This document shows positions 11,166-22,400 of a DNA stretch of 64,000 bases, piece by piece. The stretch is from Hyaloperonospora brassicae (lineage: Eukaryota; Oomycota; Peronosporomycetes; Peronosporales; Peronosporaceae): positions 97,025 to 161,024 of the forward strand of contig CANTFL010000126.1 of NCBI GenBank assembly GCA_947650285.1, given 5' to 3'. The translations under genes were made by a program, and so were the position numbers. The first letter of the stretch is position 1. The number at the start of each line of letters is the position of its first letter. The notes under the pieces are model-generated. The model was given only the letters and a program-made list of their open reading frames with translations. It had not been told where the DNA came from and searched no databases.

Positions 11166-14100
11166 ATGTGGGTATCGCAAATACGGCGAGCTTAAAGCAG
11201 TGGATCTGCGATGCTTATGTAACGGCCGCCGACCTTATTCTAGTACGGAGTGAGATACAGCGCCTCTTCGTCAGAGCATGGGCTCCAGCCGCGCTACTGG
11301 ATGCTCTTTCTCGGCCACGATCCCACGTCAGCGACGTCAAGAACAATTATACCACAGGTTTATTGAAGTCACTCATTAAATTCATAGTCATGATCCATTT
11401 ATATATATAAAGGCTCAGCTACGTGTACGTGCTGTGACGGGAGAACAAGAGCAATCGGTAATTAAAAGTCAACGCTCAGGCATCTGCGCTGGTCGCATCG
11501 TTGCCTTCCTTCGGCACTCTGGTATTGTGTATTTATATCGAGCGATATACACAACATTTGCACGAATGAGCGCCGCAAATTGCCAGGAGAAACGTCGTCA
11601 CTTACACACTGGCTTGAACGTCTAGCAACAACCAATGACAAAAAGAACAATGCGCCGGACTACGCGAAATGTGATGCGATGCAGCTGCTCACGCATATAT
11701 TTATCATGGCTTCCTCTGCGAGGGAAATCACTACCTATTTCAGCCTAAGTCTGGAATTTATGGTACACTTCATAGACTAATTGAGTTCGACTACCTCTGC
11801 TGGACATTTGTGGTCGTAAATGCGACGAACATCAGCTTTACTTTCGCCTATTGTTTGTGAAAAAAGATACCACAAGGCGACAACATCTGGGCGATGCAGA
11901 ACCTGAGGCGGGTATATAAGATGCTAGACATCTTACAGAAAAATAAAATCGTTGTTAATCGCGTGATGGCATTAATGAACGCGCTCGATTACTTTTTTTA
12001 CCTTTGCGAGGACACTGCTTTGAAGATGGCGCTTTAACAAAAATATTAATGCCAAGATGCGGACTATTTTGACTTTACGAAGGAGTGTAAAGAATTACAC
12101 ATCACGTGTTTCTGCTTAATACAAGCTTAGTCAGCAAAGTATGACCACCAGCTTGTTGCGATTAGCGTTGATCTACCAGCTTATTTAATGAGATACCTAA
12201 AAGATATTTGCTGGTTTACACAAAGATATTCGCGTCTTGCTACTTGCACGATGATATACAATACGGTCATGTGACAACATCATGTGTCGATAGCCTACAT
12301 GCGGCTATCCAAAAGTGATTGAAAGGATCCGCAGGTATGTAGCATCACTTTAAACTGTATAATATTAGTATTTGACTACTTAATTACATATATGCTTTTC
12401 AGTGATCTATGCTCGATAAGCATAGACCTCGAGTCGGCTTGCCACGGCCAAGTTTATATAGTCAGCAATTAAAACACAAGGGAACGCGCCATCGTCATAA
12501 TTGCAGATTGGACCTCTGATTAAAGGGGTCATATGCAAGATATCCGTTTCCGGGGTACTGGAAGCACATCGTTAATTGCTTAAAAGACTTGGCATAAGAG
12601 GTTGTCAGAATCTGATGGCAAAAACATGGTATATCCTTGACGTCATGCAATCTTCAGATTGCATCGGTCGTTTACAGTCCAAGATCTTGACCAGCATTGG
12701 TGGTAACTTCTATTTTTTACACGAAGGGCTGACACCGAGACATTCAGATAAGATCTTGTCGATTATTTTATTGTGCTATTAGGACTTCATGAGAGGTATG
12801 TGACTGCTGACCGAATCCAACAAAGGATGCTATACGATCACTATATCGCTGTTTCTGAATCCGCAATAAGTGATCCTGTGATGATAAAGACGAGCGGGCG
12901 CCAAAAGTTTCTACAAGCCGCATTTGTCTTTACTTTGGTTAATGTAGAGAGCGCGTTGAATCCCAAGAGACGTCGACGATGAGTAAGCGGTGGAAATTTT
13001 TGTGGCAGAACACAAGGACATGTTGTCACGCCGCGACATCGCAAGCAGTGCCTTCAGCACCTCCAGTATTGCGACTGATCGAGGATATAGCAGATATAGA
13101 TCATGGGCTTGATGCTGTCCATGCTGCATTAAAAACTGAATTGTGATGTAGATGTTGGCAGCCATAGCAATTTACATGTTCCTTTGGGTGAGATGACATC
13201 ACTAATTAAATAACACTGCTTAACTACACATTAATTTTTGTCTGAATAAACCTCTACCAACATTTATGAGATTTTTACAACAAGCGATTCATGAAGATTG
13301 GTTCGTTAGATCACTCAAACACATCTATATTTGAAGAAGCATATAATATGTGTTGTGACATCAAGTTCGTATCTTACACCTTTATGTCGTACCCACCTTA
13401 ACCAAGCCACTGCTATCCTACATTTATAGTTCTATTTTAGTTTGCTATCTTTTGCAGGACTTGTGTGGGTAGTCTTCGTTATCTATACAAATAGATGTAA
13501 TCATGACAGCAAATGCAGGCGATCAACAGTATGCAAGGGATGTCAGAGAAACGCCCGCTGGAGAATGAGCCGAAATCATCATTGCGTCAGTCAGTATAAA
13601 GAAGGCGGTCACAACAACTTCAAGACGACTCAAATTACTTATCAAAAAATAATGTATTTAGCTCAAACAATAGTTATGGTAATACTAGCCAGCGTAAGCA
13701 TTTTCGTCAATCGGTATCCCTTACCCAGCGCAAAGACCATTTCATTATCCGACTACATACGCCTCATCATGCCTCACAATACACACGTTAAATATTACCG
13801 CAGCCAGAACCATCGTCGGCTAAGGCCAGGGGACCGGTTTGCCCATTTCTGTCAACCTGCAAAGCGAAGGGGCTAAACTGCAGCAGCCGTTCCCGTGGCC
13901 AAATATAATCAATACCACCATGCAGAGACATCCGCCGGTGACTTTGGCGGATCAACAGAAGCGCGAAAACATGTCAATCTTTAGGGATCTAAGTATCTGT
14001 AATTCGATAAATGAAAGCATGTCGTTCATAATTGCTGGCAGCAAATTTTAGTGATCACCAACCTCATCGGTCTTTTAACCATCACTGTTTTCGTCGCTGC

Positions 14101-14451
14101 GTTTACATGATCAACACACACGAACACTTGCGTATCTGTCCAGCCGCTATGATAAACGAAGTCCGTTACATCGACGATCGCTGAGGGCATCATATCGTTG
14201 TCCAAGCGAGCTACAAAGCGCCCGATATTGGACATACTATCGAGCTTCGATCCATCCGTGCTTAAACAAATTAGCAAATCGATCTTAACCTATACTGCTT
14301 TTACCATCTAAAGCTGTCCACGTGTGTGATTACGACAGCCTGGCTTTAGCCAACCATGTCCTGCCTGATGTTGGTCTGTGGCGAACAGATCCCAATCGCA
14401 TTTATGTAGTAAATTCACGGATCAAATGATGGGACGTGGACCTGTGACCAC
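11166..14451. other. Slightly GC-richer zone, decayed, no gene supported
   Basis: Base composition is more balanced here than on either side, and open frames of 60-144 codons cluster (about 11,168-11,410, 12,576-12,782, 12,773-12,982, 13,442-13,876), but none extends to a full protein and none matches a family I know. The frame at 13,442-13,876 starts at TTG and has a Cys-rich patch (CKGCQRNARW), which is too little for a call. A perfect 9-bp inverted repeat with a 2-base spacer lies at 12,645-12,664. My best guess is an old, mutated transposable element. Confidence 0.4.
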
Positions 14452-14556
14452 CACGGACCGGAAAACCCTCCTCCGTGAGACGGCAAGAATGGGCAAGTGG
14501 AAGATCGATCCTCCCACAACCGATTTTGTGAGATCGACTTCGCCACATTACATGAA
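14452..14556 (+). repeat. Diverged copy of the leader from the left-edge repeat
   Basis: This segment matches, in opposite orientation, the minus strand of about 665-756. Both read CCGTGAG-(A/T)CGGCAAG, then a G-CAAGTGGAAGATCGA core, a short variable part, and GAGATCGACTTCGCCACA (GTAAGATCG... in the left copy). Translated in one frame, both give RE(S/T)A, GKWKIDP and FVRSTSP. The 5' end forms a hairpin in both copies (CACGGA with TCCGTG) while the loop differs. Beyond about 14,556 the similarity stops and the left-edge ORF is not continued. It is therefore a dispersed repeat fragment, probably a remnant of the same element family. Confidence 0.65.
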
Positions 14557-14650
14557 GGCATCGAGTAGTTGATCTTGAATAGACATATAAAATGGACGAA
14601 ATTCTGCAGCCAGTGTCCGGGAAGTGGCAGAAGCACGAGCGACGGTAACG

Positions 14651-17600
14651 CCTGAAGAGCGGGAGAAGAATTAACGGTATCGTATGAACATAGCTGTTTC
14701 GTTGGCCAAAAATGAAAAACCTGAAACTAGACTGGTTTTACACTCGTTACGCGATCTTGAGAGCTTTCATGATAAGATACCACGCATCAAAGCCGGCTTC
14801 ACCTAGTGCGCTCTGTTTTGCGGTGCGTCGTAGGTCAAAAAAATTCTGCTTGTTGTAACGATGGAAATGAGCCTAAGAGATCTACCCAGAAAATTTTTGC
14901 ATCAGGAGTGTTACGGAACATCAATTTAGGTGTTTAATTTAAAGGCCTTTAATATTAACAACTCGTTTAAGGTATTGGGTGTAGGCTCATTAGCGAAAAC
15001 TGAAGGCTCTTTAGCGGCTCCCTATATAATATATATGTATTAATCAACGTTAATTATTTACACTTCATGAAACTCAAATAATAACATGTCTGAAATCTTG
15101 GGAAGCGCGAACACTTAATAGGATTGATTTTACGCATGAAAACGATTTTGTCTACCTTAACATGATCATACTGTTTTTTAACTCCAAGTTTTAATGATAT
15201 CACGTCATATGATAATAAGGGCCCAATTATCTTGTACGCAGCAGTAAATATGACACTTACTTAAGCAAATATGGAGTGCATGCGCAAAAAAAGGCACGGG
15301 TTTAAGTAGACATAATACATTACATACGAGTGAGTTGAACATATTTGTGCTTGTCAAGTCCAACTCAGTCTGGTACATTGAATCAAATCTATGATGATAG
15401 GTCAACACAATATCCATAGAATTCGATGCTTAGATTCGAAAAGTATGGTGCTTACGAGCTTTAAAATACCAAAATCAATGCATCAAATCCAGTTATGTTT
15501 TTCTTGACGCACAGCAACGATGCCCAAACTCAATTAATGAGTATAACATAAATTAGAAATTGAATGGAAGTCCTCCCTTCATACAATTATTTACTTCATA
15601 AAATACCCTTACATTTTGACTGTTCCCGAAAACGTAGCTAGCTTTCAGTATCAATATCAGGAAAATTTTAAACAACGTACCGAGCGTGATCTAGAATATA
15701 AAATTGTTTTAGTTTAATTAAGTCATTAGAAAAAAGAATGAGCATCTAGAGGCTTGGTCAGATCAACTTAATGTGCATCCGAAGCAGCTTTTAGGTGTAA
15801 TCTAATTTGCTTCGACGTTGAGCGACGTCCTGTCTTATGTTAGGTCGTGAATGTAGAATTTCTTACCTGTTAATTCATTTATGATTGCATGCGTGATTGC
15901 GAGAGTATGGAACTTTTTGCATTGCGCTATGAACACTTATTTTTCGCTATCTGCATTATACAAATTTCCGAGCCTCTTCTTAAACTTTCATGCTTTCTAT
16001 TATATCTTTTTTTTGGCCTTTTATTCTAAGGGTCGGCAGGTGAGTTATAACTACTTCATTTATGCTAGTTTATAAGCACAGCAATAAATTATACAACGTT
16101 ATACTGTAACTGATGTAAATAAATACAAACATTAATTTACTTGAAAAAAATTATTTCTATTTAAAATTTATAGTCATCGAAACGCATCATGGTCTCTTAT
16201 CTACAATGTACCTATGATATTAGGAGAAATATAGTATCGGGTAATCGGCAGTATAATTTTGTATAATAGTGATCCGAAGAATATAGTTCGCTGTAAAATT
16301 AACGACCGTTCATATCTGTCAGGTGCATTGAGTTAATTGGTATAGGCACGACCATATTCATTCTTCGTCCTGAAGACATGTTCATGCCACAGTGTTACTA
16401 AGAATTGTAATACGTCTTAAGTTAATGATATCCTTATCTTATATAGGCGGTAGTCTATGTGACCAATGTTACAGCGTGCGCTTGTGCCATGTTATGAACA
16501 TATATGTAGTTATTGTTTTTTTATCTTGTGAAGTGTATGTATGTATACCTTTTCCTGTAAAACTAGTGCAGGAACACCTCGTTTAAATGTAATGACAAAT
16601 TCTGCTCTGCATGTTAGTTGATTAATAGTCATAATTTGGATTCAATACATTACGTATCGCTGATAGATGCGCGAAATGTGTGGTGCGCTTGTATTTAACT
16701 CGAAAATGTAATTTAGTTCTACATGTTAGGTACAAAATATGTAATTATTCAAATAAACGAGGTTTGTGAGGAGAATCACGACATTTTATGCATTGCTTAA
16801 CCTTTTATATCTTATAGACCCTCTCGTCCGGGCAGATTGTCTTCTTCTAGGCGTACTATGTAAGTGAAGCAACATAGTACCTGCTAATGGTGTTATCAGT
16901 ACTATTAGCTCATGAAAGTATACCTACAATCCAAGGATGCTCGATTATAGTCAATGTTGTCTACTCGCAGTCTTGCTAGTTTTGATGCTGCATAAGTAGA
17001 CGTTGTATTATTATAGGTGCAACGCCTTCGCTATATCAATTCAGGGTAGTCTTTAAAATTGCATTGATCGCTCAAGAAAGCCACCTCCTATCACGTGCCT
17101 GCGTGCAGATCAAAATATCAAATTGTGGCATTTTTGAGCTGGCGAATGTGACTACAAGAACGCTTTCGTACTTGCGAAAAGTACTGACTAAACCTTGCTT
17201 ACATTATCGTGTGTAGAATTATTGACTGGATAACAGTAACACAAAGCATTGCTGCAATTATGAAAACAATACGTGAACCGCATGCAACAAAATCTTTAAC
17301 TTCCCGGCATTGAAATATTACATACTCGTATGAATTGTGGACTTGGCACGCTTGTGGCCCACTGAACTTAACTGTAGCTAAGGTAATTTTAAACGATATT
17401 TAACGCTTTGCTTTTGTACGATACCCCACTAGTATTAGCATGCTCCATGCACGACCATTTAAACAACTGAACGATGCAAAGCTAACCACTCTCACAAAAA
17501 AATTATGCTTAACTGTATAAAGATGGTGGACATGGGTACATTTTATGCCTCTTCTTGTATCAGCTAAGAGAATAAGTTCCTCAATTTGAAAGTATTCAAT

Positions 17601-18180
17601 ACAATCGAGTGTCAGGTTGGTTCTATAGGATGCACCACATCGGCTTGCAGATTTTGTAGCGGTAATTTGCATTAGCAGAGGTCTTCAAGAATTAAATCAG
17701 TATGCCTAACGCTTGTTTAGTTGGGATGTTAAATAATCAGTCTGCTCCGTACTATCTAAAACGTAATAGAGACACATGCAAAAGCACTATTACGTAGTCC
17801 TATTAGATCTGCAAACATCGTTTTGATCGCTTTATTGCGTCGATGATCGCAGTAATTTCGAACTACTTTCGACGACCGTTGTAGCTAAGTCTCAGATCGT
17901 TGCTGCAGAATGTCGGCACGTCTGTTACATCTCAATAATCGTGGCAGTCAACCTGTCCGTAAGGGGTTTACATAATAAACTTTATGTATGCCTCGCTGAT
18001 TGTTTTAAACGACTTTCTCACAATATCGTATATGCAACTGATCTTATGCTATAGTACGCGTTGTCTAAGGGAATTCTTAAATATTTTGGTAATGGCTATC
18101 TCAGTTTTTTAACCAGTTAGGTCTACCCGACACACATTTTTGGGTCATGGAAATTCGAACATTTTCGGAACAGGACCTCT
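14651..18180. other. AT-rich stretch without a supported gene
   Basis: Only short, unrecognisable open frames occur (longest about 90 codons, on the minus strand at 17,672-17,400). I see no RNA gene or repeat of note. The last few hundred bases lie upstream of the effector gene and may contain its promoter, but I could not identify a core element with confidence. Confidence 0.55.
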
Positions 18181-18357
18181 GGCCAACGAATGGCGACTAG
18201 AAAATCTTCAACGGGCAATACAATTTCTGGCGAATCACCGTGCATGAATTTTGATTTAAAAGGAGGGGGGGGTTGGTTTCCACGCCGAGCCGAAGAAAAC
18301 GCCGCTTGTGTTCCTCGCGCCGCAAATCCTACAACATTCCTGACTCAGCATCTTCTA

Positions 18358-19278
18358 ATGTCCCGGCTCATATTCATCGCCCTCGGCGTATTCGCCTTGC
18401 TTTGTTCTCCTTTGGATGACGGCGGTCGAGTCGATGCAGTTCCCCAACAACAACCATCGAGCCACCATAAAAACGCGACGTCCGATCCGCCAAATCTGAC
18501 GAAGGCGAATGAAGCTGGTATGGACTCCACCAGTCTTGTCGACCGAGGCCAAATGAAGACGAAGGGCTTTTCAATGGACGAGACATTCTCGAAAGACCAC
18601 GCCAACGAGGAGCGAATGGATGTGGCTCCCCCGAAACTTGAATCACTGTTGGCCGAGTTCGATGAGTACTCCTTGAAACTTCCCGTGTACAAATTCAGGG
18701 AACTCGGCCTCGAAAAGGGTCAAATGGACGTCCAAACCTTCGTGACCTGGCTAGATATAATCACTCGGACTGTCAAGAAAGTTCCCGCGTGGACATACGA
18801 TCGGGCTGTCGATATACTGATAGAAGCTGGACTCACAGTTGAGGCGGTAAAGGTGCTTCTAAAGCTGAAGGGCCACGAGAAATTCAGCGGGCAGGCCATC
18901 CTGATGTACAGGTATTTTGCCGAAAATGTCCCAACAGACTCCGATGCGATGGTTCAGGTGTGGAGAGAATTGAAATTGAACCCTCACCATGTTTTTGAGA
19001 GTCTCTTACTGAACGATCCAGAGGCACTTATTGCTTTCCCGGGATCTTCGATACATTGGCTTAAGTACACTGAGCGGCTACGGAAAGACAACGCAGACAT
19101 CCAGATGACCATCAAAGATACGGCGATGGCTTTATACAACAAAGAGTACGATCGTACGATCATTGACGGCTTCATCAAGGAGGTTGAGAAAGTGAACGAT
19201 CTTAAACTCCTTGCTCAGCGGCTGCGTCAAGAATTTGAGTATATTATATCGGCCCGTTTTTTCAACATCGAGTACTAG
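18358..19278 (+). CDS. Predicted secreted WY/LWY-type effector (RXLR-like, degenerate motif)
   Basis: A likely secreted host-directed effector of the oomycete RXLR/WY superfamily, 306 residues from the ATG at 18,358. The frame is open from an ATG at 18,190 (362 residues), but the extra 56 residues are low-complexity (encoded partly by a run of eight G) and would bury the signal peptide. From Met57 the protein begins MSRLIFIALGVFALLC, a typical signal peptide. A flexible Ser/Asn/Lys-rich stretch follows, with RGQM at 119-122 of the long form where RXLR would sit, and EER at 140-142. The rest is helical: about 150-245 (Trp187, Trp201, Tyr203) and about 250-335, with LNPHHVFESLLL (263-274), Trp290, and MALYNKEYDRTIIDGF, resembling L-W-Y motifs. 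Canonical RXLR is absent, as in some downy mildew effectors. It is isolated in a gene desert, as expected for this class. I am confident it is a gene, fairly confident of the fold, and cannot name a target. Confidence 0.8.
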   Translation: MSRLIFIALGVFALLCSPLDDGGRVDAVPQQQPSSHHKNATSDPPNLTKANEAGMDSTSLVDRGQMKTKGFSMDETFSKDHANEERMDVAPPKLESLLAEFDEYSLKLPVYKFRELGLEKGQMDVQTFVTWLDIITRTVKKVPAWTYDRAVDILIEAGLTVEAVKVLLKLKGHEKFSGQAILMYRYFAENVPTDSDAMVQVWRELKLNPHHVFESLLLNDPEALIAFPGSSIHWLKYTERLRKDNADIQMTIKDTAMALYNKEYDRTIIDGFIKEVEKVNDLKLLAQRLRQEFEYIISARFFNIEY

Positions 19279-19402
19279 CTGCGCTTCGTTTCACGAAAAG
19301 GGTGACACGGAGCTGGACGCGATCGGCATTTGAAGTCTAGGACGCTGACGAGAAGACTTCTCGATGCATTTTTTTCAATCTAGCTGCTGTACATATGTAC
19401 GT

Positions 19403-19408
19403 AATAAA
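19403..19408 (+). terminator. Possible polyadenylation signal of the effector gene
   Basis: AATAAA lies about 125 bases after the effector stop codon, inside GTAATAAACGTATTAC, in an AT-rich 3' flank. Position and sequence fit a polyadenylation signal, but the hexamer is frequent in such DNA. Confidence 0.35.
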
Positions 19409-22400
19409 CGTATTACCTATTGTGCTTATGGTACTGGTTATTTTCACGCGGGTAGTGAAGAGGACGCTGCCACGGCTTCACTGGATCTGACCACGTACAT
19501 TTCGCGAGCCACACAATGTAGTCACGACGCTGATTGACGTTGATCCGAAGCACAATAGTACGATGCCGCCTATAGGAGTTACGTTACATTGTCTTTGTGA
19601 AAGAATCGCTCACTGGGTGGTAGTTTAATGATAGTAGCATGATGGTTTGCCGTTGCGCTTCTACGCCTTCACCAGTCGACAGTTTACGAAAGGCAACCAC
19701 ATTTGTATCCAGCAAACATTATCCACTTTACGAGCTACATATATACAATGGCAATTTCGAACCATACGGCAATGTCCGTTTGCTAGCAGCTCATGTTTTT
19801 ACTTCAGAATTGTCGTTAGCATTCGCCTAGCAAGCAGCTTAGTCTTCGGTCCTACACTACACATCGCAATGCCATGTATTCAGAGGAAACGACAGCAAAA
19901 TTTCATTCGAGCATTGACTTCGCCCTGTATGCTCAACGTAGTATTTACTTACTCGTCGACTGCGTCCTGCTTACACAAAGACGAATGTCATTCGAGTGTT
20001 GAGCGCATGAAGCCACTTTGCATGTTTGCATTCGCTACCGATACCATGTGATCTACATATGATTGCGTAAACTCCATCATCCACTTTTTGCTAGATCCAC
20101 GTATCTGACTATAGTGTAATCATCTGCTTAGAAAGACGCGGTTTGATCTCTGGACAGAGTGTTCTGTAGGATATAGTGTGATAATCAGCCCCGTCACTAG
20201 GTGAATGAGGCGTGCGCGCATTTAAAAGTTGTACAATTGATAGCGCATTGTTTTAACTACTTTCCTCTCTTCTATCCTTATATGACCTTCATTATTCACT
20301 GTGTAGACTTGCACCGACAAGAAAGCACCGTTATCGAGATGATTTTACACCGAAAGATCAATTACTACCGATCGAAAATTACACACTTAAACTTTCTGAA
20401 ACACTTAGGCTTTGCTCTCCTGAGAATAATCTTCAAAATGTCGCAATGGGCAACAATAGACGTTGATGTCCTAGCTGAAGAGGGACACTTATAAACCAAT
20501 TCTTACACATGCCGATACCATACTATATCTGCTACACCATCTAACTACATAAACATACCGTCCTCGGTGCGTATATGAGGCTAGGGCACTTTTCTTCTGG
20601 TGCATGATCGTGCTTGGCAAAGCTTATATGTTGTTCATTAGTCAAAGATAATGTGTATTACAGAAATAATAATATCTAACTGCTACACAGTAAGTCGTTA
20701 TATACCGAGGTCAACCGGGTCCTGTTAAGTTCGGATGTTGATGCTGTTGGCTACTTTTATAGGTAATTGCCGACGTACTTTTTTTCACAAAGCATTTTAT
20801 TCTCAGCATCTACAGATCACTCGTAAGTCTTTTTAACGTACGGAGTTGTCTGTCATTTCATGTTAGAAAACGTATACCAACTCAAAGATACAGATGTGCT
20901 GAAGCAGTATCGGTTGCTATCATCAAAAGTTGTAGAACATGAGGATTGAAACACAATTCTACATGTCGAATTCTTTCGAAAGCAATTGATACTGATACAT
21001 CACAATTTCATTTTCCAGCATATGTCCGTTTTCTTTTCCAGGCGGAAGATACTCACATTATACGTTGGATCAGCCTATTACCAAGGACATGCGTCGTCCG
21101 CGAGCACATCTCGTGTCACTCATCACTAAAGGGTGATAACTGATAGCACTTGTACTCACTTCAATGAGTGGACGATAGCAATTTGTTGCTTAAATCATGT
21201 GCCAAATTCATAGTATGCGTCGACGCGGACAAGTGCAGAATGCGCAACTCCAAATATGCTGCTTTAGTAGCTAAGCAATGGAAAAAGGTGCTGTAGAATA
21301 TTAGTATATGACAAATATTTGGCCATACGACGTGGCACTCCACTAAATAATAAATTTGACGCAGGTGAGTGTATTACGAAACATGTTTATATAGCATGGT
21401 GGATTTTACGTAAAATCACGAGAATAACGTCTCCACTGCATGCAATTGTGAAGCGTAATAAGTTTAACAAAACGATGGTTATCGAAGGATATTGCGTTTT
21501 TGAGACGTCACAAAATTGACCTAAAAAATGAGCTAATGAGCAGGGCGAACCGCAATTTGGTGTCCTCTTGCAAAACTTGAGAAGTGGTCAATCATTAGGC
21601 CGAGGATTAGAGACACTGAGAACCTCTGTTTATTGCGCGATACCTTTCAGCCCACGAGTTGTCAGTTTGTATCGATGTAGCTCAGCGAGAGCTACGACCA
21701 ATCCCCTAAATGTTATAAATATGACGAACTTGAATGCTTATGATGCATCAAATACAGGCGAGTTGGCAATCTTAGCGGCGGGGACTGCCGCGTTTTCTGC
21801 TGTCATAGATAGAAAACACGCCTTCTTGCCTTACCTAGCCTTGCATCTTTCTGCTTAAAATCTTCTCCAATCTTCGGAGATTCCCGTGCGGCTCATTTTC
21901 CTTCTCGAAGAGCAAAAACGTTATCGGACTGCGGCAGAGTCACTTAAGTGCTATACAGGTGCGGTTGTGTCGCACGCTTACCAGACGAGGATAACAGGAA
22001 GTTGAACTGTTTGTATGCTCCGAAGTGCCTGTCGCATCTCCAATTGATCGACAGTGACTGAGTCTAGATGATCGAGCTTGATGACAAGCCTGTAAACGGC
22101 CGGATTTAAGCAATTTGATCGATCTTTATCCCTTTGTATCCCGTGCGGAAGTCGTTTCGAAATCATTCGAGCTTGAGATGGACTCTTTTTAATATAACGT
22201 GGGCGATTTTGTTGATTGCATCATTTATGAGCAATTCTGAATATGCAGCGACCGCGGAATTGATTTTGTAAACGGCTAAGTATTATACTAGAAAGATGCA
22301 GTCCTAATGGCGAAATGTGCGTCAACGCCAAGTCGCCGGATGAGATCAGGCTTCAGTGGGTGAGAAGGAAATATGTTTCGCTTGTTAAGTAAATATATGG

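Noticed and set aside
13442..13876. A 144-codon plus-strand frame with a Cys-rich patch.
   Set aside because: It starts at TTG, has no recognisable zinc-finger spacing, and lies in a zone where all other frames are broken.
18345..18692. Minus-strand open frames opposite the effector gene.
   Set aside because: Shadow frames of the strong plus-strand coding sequence; no signal peptide or domain.
20691..20800. A stretch with GTCAACCGGGTCCTGTTAAG followed by a T run, first thought to be 5S rRNA or another pol III gene.
   Set aside because: The internal boxes of 5S rRNA are not in the right order or spacing, and no cloverleaf or 5S fold could be drawn.
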